NCBI RefSeq assembly: GCF_020966635.1
Contig: NZ_JAJKFQ010000029.1
Location: 248,001 to 312,000 of the forward strand
Length of the DNA stretch: 64,000 nt
Direction: 5' to 3'
From: Stieleria sp. JC731
Lineage (GTDB): Bacteria; Planctomycetota; Planctomycetia; Pirellulales; Pirellulaceae
A model generated the notes under the pieces. It made no database searches, was not told where the DNA came from, and saw nothing but the letters and a program-made list of their open reading frames with translations. Position numbers and translations under genes: made by a program. This document shows positions 8,499 to 16,399 of the stretch, one piece after another; position 1 is the stretch's first letter; each line of letters starts with the position of its first letter.

Positions 8499-9450
8499 CT
8501 GCTTTTGCAGGTTGGGTTTTCGCAAGCCGCTTCGCAATCCTTGGAGGCGGCTGCCGCCAGCGGCGGTGCAGCCACCAGTACTGCTCGACCGCTTCACCGA
8601 CACTTTTGGCGAGTTGGTGATTGTACCACCGCGTCAAAGTCTGCACTGACTGACAGTGGCCTTCGGGATCATTCGCGGGGTCAGCCACGCCAATACAAGC
8701 TGACTCGAACTGCATCGGTTTATGGTTCAGTCGACGAGTCGCACCGGCAATCATCGGCGCGCCGCTTCCGAGTGAAAACAAGGGCAATGCCTTGTGGCAG
8801 GACGCGTGAACCCCCAGGAACTTTTCCCAACAGCCTTTCGGGCCCGCATGCTGATCGGCCAAGATTGCCAACATCCCTCCGTCGGCCAAGTGCTGATCGA
8901 CTTCCTGGGCACAGCCATCTTTGTCAAGCAATCGCTGGCCTTTCGCACTGCGAAAACGTTCGACCCAATGATGCAAGAACGGGTTGTCCAATCGCCTTGC
9001 AATTGTTGTCGCTTCACAGCCCATCAAGCCGGCGGTGTAACCACCGATTTCGAAGTTGCCAAAATGCCCCGACACCATCACCACGGGTCGGTGCGAAAGG
9101 CAATTGCGCAGGATCCCCTCCTGATTGCGAAACCGAACGTACTGCTTCCAATTGGTCAGGTGCAGTCGACGTCCCGCCCAAGCGATCTCACAAATCATCA
9201 ACATCAGCGAATGCCACATCGCGAGTTCTAGTTCACGAAGCTGTTCGGCCGACGCATCGGGAAACACTTTGGAAAGATTCTCTTTCGTCGCGCGATGGCG
9301 AATTCGAAAAACCCTGGCGCCCAGCCAGGCAAGCCCTCGGCACATGGAATCCCCCATGTCCAACGGCATCACTTGAACGACGGCAACAAATAATCGCACC
9401 AACAAGTAAGAGGCGAAATTCGATGCGGTAAGGGCAAAAGACTTAACCAT
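8494..9450 (-). CDS. LpxL/HtrB-family lipid A-type acyltransferase
   Basis: This 318-residue protein resembles late lipid A acyltransferases, which add a secondary fatty acyl chain to a lipid A precursor on the inner membrane. Visible signs are an N-terminal hydrophobic segment (SNFASYLLVRLFVAVVQVMP), the catalytic HFGNFE motif (H-x4-E) near residue 129, and ADQHAGPKG with the conserved Asp-Gln-His region. A WWLHRRWR stretch near the C-terminus is typical of the family. The presence of such an enzyme fits the Gram-negative-type envelope of planctomycetes. I chose ATG 9450; a TTG lies 3 bp upstream. The C-terminal codons overlap a palindromic repeat. Confidence 0.88.
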   Translation of the reverse strand: MVKSFALTASNFASYLLVRLFVAVVQVMPLDMGDSMCRGLAWLGARVFRIRHRATKENLSKVFPDASAEQLRELELAMWHSLMLMICEIAWAGRRLHLTNWKQYVRFRNQEGILRNCLSHRPVVMVSGHFGNFEIGGYTAGLMGCEATTIARRLDNPFLHHWVERFRSAKGQRLLDKDGCAQEVDQHLADGGMLAILADQHAGPKGCWEKFLGVHASCHKALPLFSLGSGAPMIAGATRRLNHKPMQFESACIGVADPANDPEGHCQSVQTLTRWYNHQLAKSVGEAVEQYWWLHRRWRQPPPRIAKRLAKTQPAKAA

Positions 9451-9509
9451 CAATCCGGCCGACCAATCAACTCAGGTTCTCAGTAATATTCCTGAAGGAT
9501 GTGCAATCG

Positions 9510-9752
9510 CTACGCGGGCGCCACCGCAGTGTAAGAATCCAAAATCTGCGTGATTTGATCGAGTTGCTCAGTAGTCGTTGATGACAGGTCTAAGAATAAA
9601 ATGCGTTTCGATCCGACTTGGCACCAACCTGGCTGTTGATCCTCAAGCACAATTCGTCGCACATCAAAACCAAGTTCTTTCGCTTGGCGGATCGCCAACT
9701 TCAGCCGCTCGGCAACGTTGGGCCTGCCTTTCGCCCTGCTGTAGCTCTCCAT
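9510..9752 (-). CDS. Small conserved-looking protein, 80 aa
   Basis: The 80-residue product (MESYSRAKGRPNVAERLKLA...) has no signal peptide or membrane segment and no domain I recognise. It has an Arg/Lys-rich N-terminal helix, then a compact alpha/beta-like part (GFDVRRIVLEDQQPGWCQVGSKRILFLDLS) and a short C-terminal helix. A Shine-Dalgarno AGGAAG lies 4 bp before ATG 9752, which supports expression. A perfect hairpin lies about 90 bp upstream (9841-9858). It ends 60 bp upstream of the acyltransferase start on the same strand, so an operon is possible. Confidence 0.65.
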   Translation of the reverse strand: MESYSRAKGRPNVAERLKLAIRQAKELGFDVRRIVLEDQQPGWCQVGSKRILFLDLSSTTTEQLDQITQILDSYTAVAPA

Positions 9753-10291
9753 GGACTTCCTATTCCTTCGTTTGTCGATCCGATGACGGTTTCGAGGCAG
9801 GTTTTAACCGCTTCCGCAGAATTTCGCTAGCAATGGTCTTCTAGCAGTCGTCTGCTAGCAAACCTCTCAATGACTTTGCCGGTTGCAAAGGCCTGCAAAG
9901 CACGGGAAAGCTGCACCTGCGTCCAAGGGCAGGTATAGCAGCACCGCCTCACCAGACGATAGATCATGTGGTGCCGCATTCGTCGTTGTGCAGCGACTGA
10001 ACGCGACTTGGTTTGAGAAACTGGCATCGTCCTGTCCTATCCCGCAAACCAGGACAGCGAACTTTGGGGCTGATCGAAAACCGGTGTAAATAGATAGCGA
10101 CGGCGAGTCCATTTGGTGTCTCACATCGCAGATGAGCGGTTCGTGACTTTGCTGCCACGACTAACGCTTCAGGTTTTCACAACGAGTTCTCAAAGACGGG
10201 CGACGGATTCGACCCTTGGCAAGGGTCCAGTCCAAAGCAACCGACGACCAACATTTCAAACCAACGAGATGACTCGAGTCAAACCGCACCG
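9753..10291. other. Intergenic region with no convincing gene
   Basis: The gap between the divergent 80-residue protein gene and the histidine kinase gene should hold both promoters. I see the palindrome at 9841-9858 but no recognisable protein. Several overlapping open frames on the minus strand between 9827 and 10158 contradict one another and have no ribosome binding sites. Confidence 0.5.
9841..9858. promoter_or_regulatory. Perfect palindrome, possible operator
   Basis: CTAGCAG-TCGT-CTGCTAG forms a perfect 7-bp inverted repeat with a 4-bp centre. A further GCTAGC lies about 17 bp away (near 9824-9829), so the core GCTAG occurs three times here. It is 89 bp upstream of the start of the 80-residue protein gene. 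It could be an operator or an RNA hairpin in the 5' leader. No T-run follows, so it is not a classical terminator. Confidence 0.35.
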
Positions 10292-11149
10292 ATGCCGAGC
10301 CGAATTGAACCGTCTTCCGACGACCCTACGGAAATCATGAATCAGCCATCGCCCCAACCGGTCTCTCCAATCACATCCCATCGTCCTCACGCGGCGGCCA
10401 TCGGAAATGGCGAAGTTGACCAAACCGAATTGATCGGTCAGCTGAAAGCTCAGTTGCGGCAAAACCAAGCGATGGCATCGTTGGGCGAACTGACAAGCAC
10501 GGCGACGCACGAGTTCAACAACGTCTTGATGACGATCATCAACTACGCCCGGCTGGGAATTCGCAATCGCGACGATGCATCCCGCGACAAAGCACTCGGA
10601 AAAATCCTCGAAGCTTCCGAACGTGCCGCTCGCATCACGACCACGATTCTGGCACAAGCGCGAAACCGATCGGACGCCATGGAGCCAACCGATTTGGTGG
10701 CCCTAGTCAAAGACACGATGGTGTTGCTTGAACGAGAGATGAACAAGTACCGCGTCAGCGTGAATACCGAGTTTGCCGAAGACGCCGCCAAAGCGATGGC
10801 TGCCGGAAATCAGATCCAACGCGTCTTACTGAACTTGTTGATTAATGCACGGCAAGCGATCGGCGAGAGCGGCAATCTGTATCTTGCGGTACGCAATAGC
10901 GACGACGGCGAACACGTCGAAGTGATGGTGCGAGATAGCGGATGCGGTATCCCCTCAGACACACTGCCTAAAATCTTTGAACCGTTCTTTTCAACCAAGA
11001 GCGGTCCAGACGAATCAGGAAAAGGCGGAACCGGTTTGGGCCTTTCGGCTTGCAAAGAAATCATCGATGCACACAACGGAAAGATTCGTGTGGAAAGCAG
11101 CGTCGGCGTTGGCACCGCCTTCACGATCCGTTTGCGAAAGGCAAGCTAG
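10292..11149 (+). CDS. Soluble sensor histidine kinase
   Basis: This 285-residue two-component kinase has a HisKA dimerisation domain with the H box ATHEFNNVL (His near residue 74). An HATPase_c domain follows, with the N box LLNLLINARQAI, G1 DSGCGIP, F box FEPFFSTK and G2 GGTGLGLS. No transmembrane segment, PAS or other sensor domain is visible; the first 60 residues are polar and probably disordered. It therefore acts in the cytoplasm and may sense through a partner. No response regulator is adjacent, so its partner is unknown. The start may instead be ATG 10337, preceded by CGGAAA. Confidence 0.9.
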   Translation: MPSRIEPSSDDPTEIMNQPSPQPVSPITSHRPHAAAIGNGEVDQTELIGQLKAQLRQNQAMASLGELTSTATHEFNNVLMTIINYARLGIRNRDDASRDKALGKILEASERAARITTTILAQARNRSDAMEPTDLVALVKDTMVLLEREMNKYRVSVNTEFAEDAAKAMAAGNQIQRVLLNLLINARQAIGESGNLYLAVRNSDDGEHVEVMVRDSGCGIPSDTLPKIFEPFFSTKSGPDESGKGGTGLGLSACKEIIDAHNGKIRVESSVGVGTAFTIRLRKAS

Positions 11150-11201
11150 CGATCGATCGGCAAATCATTTTTAGCTTTCAATGACCAACGAATCGTCGCG
11201 A

Positions 11202-11621
11202 TCACCTTCGCGACGATTCCAATCGCCGCACCGCTTTCTGGGTCAGCTTGGGAATCGATTTTTGAATCGTTTTCCAGTCTGCCACGGCACCTTTCTTAGG
11301 ACGCACCACAAAGTCAAACCCGGCGGGAACGCGTTCTTGTTGAGTGCGAAAGGATTCGCGGATGAGGCGTTTCCAATGATTTCGCACCACGGCGTTGCCG
11401 GTCTTCTTGGGGATTGTGATTCCCAGGCGTTTCTTAACCGATGCGATGCGACTCTTTCGCTTGCTCGGAGCTTGAGCTGATTGGCGGACCGCAAAAACAA
11501 CGAGACAGTTGTCGGCCGCGCAAGCACCGCGTCGCAAAACCAGCGTGAACTCACGACCGCTGACAACGCGCATCGACTTTGGGAACAATCGTTTCGAAGT
11601 TGCCTTCGTCGATGGCTGCAT
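11202..11621 (-). CDS. rnpA: Ribonuclease P protein component
   Basis: RnpA is the protein cofactor that helps the RNase P RNA remove 5' leaders from tRNA precursors. The product has the N-terminal [23 protein letters not shown] and the diagnostic RNxxKRxxRE signature ([15 protein letters not shown]) near residue 85. I chose ATG 11621, giving 139 residues, because the signature N-terminus begins just after it; upstream in-frame codons come from the repeat array. Unlike the common arrangement, no rpmH (L34) gene lies in front. The 104-bp hairpin array and then a dnaJ-class gene lie upstream on the same strand. Confidence 0.93.
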   Translation of the reverse strand: MQPSTKATSKRLFPKSMRVVSGREFTLVLRRGACAADNCLVVFAVRQSAQAPSKRKSRIASVKKRLGITIPKKTGNAVVRNHWKRLIRESFRTQQERVPAGFDFVVRPKKGAVADWKTIQKSIPKLTQKAVRRLESSRR

Positions 11622-11680
11622 TGTCGCTCTCGCCCTCTGAAAATGGTGAGATGTTTGTACTTGGAATTGAGCATCCTCAT

Positions 11681-12052
11681 AGTACCCGGCACGCTCCCTC
11701 GTGCCGACTGCCACCAGCAGCCCAACACCATGGAACATACCCCGGCGTCACAGGGACTGTGACGGGTACTATTCCAGCACCCAAAGTACCCGGCACGCTC
11801 CGCCGTGCCGACTGCCACCAGCAGACCAACACCACGATACATACCCCGGCGTCACAGGGACTGTGACGGGTACTATTCCAGCACCCAAAGTACCCGGCAC
11901 GCTCCGCCGTGCCGACTGCCACCAACAGCACAACACCACGAAACATACCCCGGCGTCACAGGGACTGTGACGGATACAAAATAAGTGGAGCGTCACAGAG
12001 ACTGTGACGGATACTAAACAAGCAGTTCGTCACAGGGACTGTGAGGGGTACT
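11681..12052 (-). repeat. 104-bp tandem array of paired hairpins, array 1
   Basis: Units start at 11681, 11785 and 11889, a period of exactly 104 bp. Each has hairpin A (CGGCACG-N6-CGTGCCG, e.g. 11687-11706) and hairpin B (GTCACAG-GGA-CTGTGAC, e.g. 11747-11763 and 11851-11867). After the third unit there are two more B hairpins alone (11992-12008 and 12030-12044), so the array decays towards dnaJ. GTACCC boxes flank the hairpins. The array lies between the dnaJ-class gene and rnpA, both on the minus strand. It is the reverse complement of the array at 34511-34868. Open frames crossing it reflect the repeat and are not genes. Confidence 0.95.
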
Positions 12053-12064
12053 CCAACCTTGACC

Positions 12065-13048
12065 CTAAAACGAGATCTCTTCGCGTACCGACTGAGGATT
12101 GAGCTCGGCGAATTTCTCGATCAACTCACGTGAGGGATCGTCAACCGTCTCGGGAACCTTGATCTGCAACTGCACGATCAAGTCTCCTGCGTTGCCCGTT
12201 TTGGGCTGAATGCCTTGGCCTTTGAGCCGAAGTTTCCGTCCACTGCTGCTTCCGGCGGGGATATTCATCGTCAGCGTTCCGGCTGGTGTGGGCACATCGA
12301 CTTTGGCACCCAAAACCGCCTCACTGATTGTGACAGGCAATGTCAGTTCAAGGTTCTGACCGTGGCGTTTATAAAATTGATGCGGAGTCGACTTGATGAT
12401 TAGTATCAAGTCACCACGTGGACCGCCGTTGGGTGATGGGCTGCCTTGTTCGCGCAGACGCATCTTCGCGCCTTCGGCGACTCCAGGAGGAATGTTCACG
12501 GCCAGCTTTTCGTTGTTCAGGTAGAACTCCGTCTCCCCACCTCGCACGATGACTTCCAAAGGCAATTCTAATTCGTGCCGGATGTTGCCACCTTTCTGTG
12601 GTGCACGTTGGTGCGTCGCTGCCCCACGCCCCGCACCGGCTCGCCCGCCGGCAGAACGTCCACCGCCCCCGCGGCCACCAAGAATTTGCTCGAAGAAATC
12701 GCCGAAGCCGCCTTCGAAATTAAAACCGCCGCCAGCATTGCCGCCGCGTCCACCGCCTTGACCAAAGATCTGGTCCAAGTCGAGTCCGTCGAAACCTGCA
12801 CCGCCGCCTGGATGTGCACCCCCACGCATTCGTTCAAAATCAGAACCGTAACGATCGTATGCGGCGCGTTTGTCGTCGTCGCTTAAAACGTCATACGCTT
12901 CCTGAATTCGCTTAAATCTTTCCTGAGCATCCTTACCGGGATTTTTGTCAGGATGGTATTTCAGAGCCAGCTTTCGGTGCGCTTTTCTGATCTCATCCTT
13001 TGACGCGTTTCGGGATACCCCCAGGATTTGATAAAGGTCTTCTGACAC
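12065..13048 (-). CDS. DnaJ-class co-chaperone without zinc finger (CbpA-type)
   Basis: This 327-residue Hsp40 stimulates the ATPase of DnaK-type chaperones and delivers unfolded clients. The J domain (1-70) has the HPD motif (KYHPDKNPG near residue 32). A long Gly/Phe-rich linker spans about 78-150 ([20 protein letters not shown]...). Two C-terminal beta-sandwich domains then follow directly ([19 protein letters not shown]...; [16 protein letters not shown]). The four CxxCxGxG zinc motifs of type I DnaJ are absent, so it is type II, like CbpA. The start is GTG 13048 without a visible Shine-Dalgarno. The divergent gene's frame begins within 2 bp, which decides that gene's start. Confidence 0.92.
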   Translation of the reverse strand: MSEDLYQILGVSRNASKDEIRKAHRKLALKYHPDKNPGKDAQERFKRIQEAYDVLSDDDKRAAYDRYGSDFERMRGGAHPGGGAGFDGLDLDQIFGQGGGRGGNAGGGFNFEGGFGDFFEQILGGRGGGGRSAGGRAGAGRGAATHQRAPQKGGNIRHELELPLEVIVRGGETEFYLNNEKLAVNIPPGVAEGAKMRLREQGSPSPNGGPRGDLILIIKSTPHQFYKRHGQNLELTLPVTISEAVLGAKVDVPTPAGTLTMNIPAGSSSGRKLRLKGQGIQPKTGNAGDLIVQLQIKVPETVDDPSRELIEKFAELNPQSVREEISF

Positions 13049-13154
13049 GATGAATTTGCACTATGCGGTTAAATGGAAGTCGGCCTCGATTCGGCCCGCC
13101 TTTTATACTGCAACGGAGACGATCTTGGCAGGACAAACAAAACCCTTTGGAAGG

Positions 13155-14798
13155 ATGCAATCTTTGCGCCATAACGCTACTTTTCACGTCGCCAGGTCCG
13201 AACCCTGTCCCATCAAAATCACTGGATGTGACCGTATTTTCCGTCAACTTTGCACATTCATCGTTTTCGGACTGGCTGGATCACTTGCCATTTTGCCAGC
13301 CCGACGCGTGGTTGCCGCCGGTGGCAGTTTGATCCTGAATTTAGAGGACGAAACGAGCCACGATCCGGTCATCTCGCGCGTCGAATTTTTTCGAGTGACA
13401 CCAGGAAAGCGTGACAAAACGGTGCCGATTCGGCAGACCGTCTCGGCAGGTATCGGCGTCGTTGTCGACCGCAGTGTTGTCTTGGAACTTCCCGACAGTG
13501 CCTACCGATTCGAAATTGTTCGAGGGCCGGAATATCGGACAGTCGGAGGCAACTTCACGCTGGAGAAAACCAGCCTGGACGAAAAAACGGTTTCGCTGCC
13601 TCGCATGATCAACATGAAGGACGAAGGCTGGCTGTCGGGTGACTGCTGCGTGGTTCCCAGTTCAGAAAGCTTGCCGCTCCGGATGGCATCCGAAGACCTG
13701 CACGTCGCGGCCGTATTGGGCGACGAACCGGCAAAGCCCATTCCTCGTCGAGATCGAGATGAACCGATCGAGCATGACCCGGCTTGGATCCGTAGCGATG
13801 TGACGGCGCATCAGGGCCTGATCTTTTACAAAACCGATGACGAACTGACAGCCAAGATTGAAAACTGCGAATCATCCATCGAAGCCCTTGTTGCGGTTGC
13901 CAACGATGATGATGCCAATCCTGATGAAGTCAAAGTCGCGATCGAAAATCCCTTCGCCTGGGAGCTTCCGATCTGGCTAGCAAGCGGTCGCGTCCGAGGT
14001 GTCTTCGTGCTCGGTGATTGGCTGCGTCTTGACAAGACGATCTACCAGGTTCGCGAAGGTCGCAACGAGCAAGCGTTTTCACTGCGAGAGCCAACCCAGG
14101 TGGGTCGCTTTGCCGAGCGAATCTACCGACACATGTTGGATGCGGGGATCGAAGCCGTACCGCTTGCCGGTGGTGGAGATGAGTCTGCAAAACATCCGGT
14201 AGGCTACAACCGATTGTATGTCAGTGTCCCCAATGAATACGGACCAAAGATTCCCACAACACCGGAACAATGGTGGTCACAAGTTTGGAACGGATGCAGT
14301 GTTGCGACCAACGGCCCGTTGCTCCGTCCCCGCCTTGCGGGCGAGCTACCCGGACACGTGTTCGAAAGCCGTCGTGGTGAGGTACTACAGTTGTTCCCCG
14401 AACTGAACTTAACGGTTCGAGACCCGGTCGACTATTTGGAAGTAATCCACAACAACCGAGTTCACTACAGCGCAAGACTGGACGAATTCGCAAAAGCCGG
14501 TGGAAAGATTCCCCCGATCGAAGCACAGGAAAGCGGCTGGGTGATCATGCGAGTGCTAACGCTATATGAAGGCCACTATCGTGCCGCGGTAACAGCGCCA
14601 TGGTGGATCGAATATGACGGACAAAGACGTGTCAGCGATGAGAGCGTTGATTTCTTTCGCGAGTGGCTATCCGCTTATGAGAAACGTCTGACGGCGACTC
14701 GTCCAAACGACATTGAAAAGGAAGCCCCCTTTGTTCGCGCGGCCCGCCGTTTCTGGGAACAGAAAGCAGGCAACGTCAACTCACAGTCATTACCCTAG
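13155..14798 (+). CDS. CehA/McbA-like exported protein, metal ligands apparently lost
   Basis: The 547-residue product resembles CehA/McbA metallohydrolases (PHP-like fold) common in planctomycetes: a signal-like hydrophobic N-terminus (LCTFIVFGLAGSLAILPA), a beta-rich N-domain, DEGWLSGD near residue 158, LRMASEDLHVAAV, then GYNRLYVSV and GCSVATNGPLLRP. In active relatives GWxSGD is followed by a HxHR metal motif; here the residues are CCVVPSS, so both His are missing. It may be a pseudoenzyme. The frame is open from 13050, but that would overlap the dnaJ-class start region and leave no promoter, so I chose ATG 13155, preceded by GGAAGG. The family assignment is from remembered motifs only. 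Confidence 0.65.
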   Translation: MQSLRHNATFHVARSEPCPIKITGCDRIFRQLCTFIVFGLAGSLAILPARRVVAAGGSLILNLEDETSHDPVISRVEFFRVTPGKRDKTVPIRQTVSAGIGVVVDRSVVLELPDSAYRFEIVRGPEYRTVGGNFTLEKTSLDEKTVSLPRMINMKDEGWLSGDCCVVPSSESLPLRMASEDLHVAAVLGDEPAKPIPRRDRDEPIEHDPAWIRSDVTAHQGLIFYKTDDELTAKIENCESSIEALVAVANDDDANPDEVKVAIENPFAWELPIWLASGRVRGVFVLGDWLRLDKTIYQVREGRNEQAFSLREPTQVGRFAERIYRHMLDAGIEAVPLAGGGDESAKHPVGYNRLYVSVPNEYGPKIPTTPEQWWSQVWNGCSVATNGPLLRPRLAGELPGHVFESRRGEVLQLFPELNLTVRDPVDYLEVIHNNRVHYSARLDEFAKAGGKIPPIEAQESGWVIMRVLTLYEGHYRAAVTAPWWIEYDGQRRVSDESVDFFREWLSAYEKRLTATRPNDIEKEAPFVRAARRFWEQKAGNVNSQSLP

Positions 14799-14981
14799 CA
14801 ACCTGTTGAATTGCAGGTTTGATTGCTCACGAAGTCACTTTGGACTCCGCAATAACATTGGGAGTGACGCTTCCTTCACGCAGTGCAGGACGACAATGGA
14901 AGACATACTGGCTGCTAGGCCAATGGCGAGTAAGCCGAAACGGCATACTCGCTGGCAGCTTTTAACTGAATGCGTCAGAGC

Positions 14982-16025
14982 TTATCCGAGCGTGACGATC
15001 TTGCCCGTCTTGGCGCTCTCGTAGATACCGCAAATGACTTCGACACTGCGTCGTCCTTCTTCGCCGTCTAGGATCGAAGGTCGATTTTCATTGATCGCGC
15101 TGATGGCTTCTTCGAACAACATCGTGTGTCCATGATGGCCGATCGCTGCCGGATCGGCGGCTCCGCCACCGGTTTCAGTCTTGCCCATCATTTCTTTTCG
15201 GATGCGTTCGTCTTCGTCCGTTTCGTTGGCAAACTGCCAGAACTTGATGTCTTCTTCTTCAAGGATCGCACTGCCTTCGCTGCCGCTGATTTCGATCCGT
15301 TTCAGGGCACCCGGGAACGATGTCGTGGTCGCTTCGATAACGCCAAGAGCGCCGTTTTTGAATTTCAATGTGGCAACAGCAACATCTTCGACTTCGATAC
15401 GTTCGTGAGTCATGGTTGCGGCCATCGCACTGATTTGCTCGACCGGCCCCATCAGCCACAGCAACAGATCGACGCTGTGAATGGCTTGATTCATCAACGC
15501 ACCGCCGCCATCGAGTTCCCAGGTCCCACGCCATGCGCCGCTGTCGTAGTATTCTTGGCTTCGGTACCACTTCACATAGGCGTCGCCCATCGTGATTTTG
15601 CCAAACCGCCCTTCTTCAACCGCCTTTTTCATTAGCCGACTGGACTCGTGAAAGCGGCTTTGAAATGTCACGGTTAGACGCACGCCATTTTCCTGGCAGG
15701 CTTTGATAATCGCATCGCACCGTTCCGTGGTGATCTCAAGAGGCTTTTCGACAATAACGTGCTTACCTGCCTTTGCCGCAGCGATTGCGGGATCCATGTG
15801 AAGACCACTGGGAGTACAGATCGAAACGGCGCCAATCGAGTCATCTGCGAGCATCTCTTCCAATGTCGCGTAGCCTTGGCATCCATGTTCGGCTTTGAAT
15901 TTTTCGACTTGTTCGGCTCGACGCGCCGTCGCACCTACCAAATGAGCACCCTCGGCATCTTTGATAGCGCGGGCATGAAAGTTGGCAATCATGCCACATC
16001 CGACGATTCCGATTCCGATGCTCAT
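14982..16025 (-). CDS. Gfo/Idh/MocA family oxidoreductase
   Basis: This 347-residue NAD(P)-dependent dehydrogenase-like protein has the N-terminal Rossmann motif GIVGCGMIANFHARA and the conserved EKPLEI (catalytic Lys) near residue 94. It also has the family C-terminal domain with ALMNQAIHSVDLLLWLMGP, where the His/Asp pair helps bind the sugar. The lack of a signal peptide suggests a cytoplasmic enzyme. The substrate, probably a sugar or inositol-type polyol, is not predictable. A Shine-Dalgarno GGGAGAG lies about 9 bp before ATG 16025. It is monocistronic, convergent with the gene ending at 14798. Confidence 0.92.
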   Translation of the reverse strand: MSIGIGIVGCGMIANFHARAIKDAEGAHLVGATARRAEQVEKFKAEHGCQGYATLEEMLADDSIGAVSICTPSGLHMDPAIAAAKAGKHVIVEKPLEITTERCDAIIKACQENGVRLTVTFQSRFHESSRLMKKAVEEGRFGKITMGDAYVKWYRSQEYYDSGAWRGTWELDGGGALMNQAIHSVDLLLWLMGPVEQISAMAATMTHERIEVEDVAVATLKFKNGALGVIEATTTSFPGALKRIEISGSEGSAILEEEDIKFWQFANETDEDERIRKEMMGKTETGGGAADPAAIGHHGHTMLFEEAISAINENRPSILDGEEGRRSVEVICGIYESAKTGKIVTLG

Positions 16026-16399
16026 TGGAAAAGACTCTCCCAGGTGGGTCGAAAGGTGTCGCGGACAGATGGAAAACTCCGCAACGGTAGGTCAAAGTTG
16101 ATCGGCCATTGTCTCCGTTGGGGTGGGCCTTGGGAACCGCCCCCCTTTTACACTGCCAGCGGTTGCTGGTGGGTTGAAGCTACGAATTGCGGTTCTTTCA
16201 AAAGTTCAACACTTATCAGAATCGTCAAACCCAGATCGTCAGCACGATTGCGGCCTCAAGCTTTCGCCGAATCGATCCAACCACTGCGGCAATTCAGCCC
16301 CGGTTGGCATTCGGCTCTCTGGGCGACCACTGGCTGAACCGCTACGATCAAACACTCGCTTGATTCACCGCATCCTTCCCATTTCCTCTGGTTTTGCCC
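16026..16399. other. Intergenic region between divergent genes
   Basis: The region must contain the promoters of the oxidoreductase gene (leftward) and mfd (rightward). I see no recognisable gene, repeat or clear promoter consensus in it. Confidence 0.5.

Noticed and set aside
8505-9431. 308-codon open frame on the plus strand
   Set aside because: Antisense to the LpxL-like gene with its HFGNFE motif.
10201-10240. TTCGACCC stretch resembling a tRNA T-loop
   Set aside because: No acceptor stem or anticodon arm can be built around it; I found no tRNA in the window.
11579-11996. Several 75-95 codon open frames on both strands
   Set aside because: They run through the 104-bp hairpin array and repeat the same amino acids in frame. 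The array composition explains them.
11681-12052. CRISPR-like array
   Set aside because: The spacer part between hairpins is itself repeated, not unique, and no cas gene is present.
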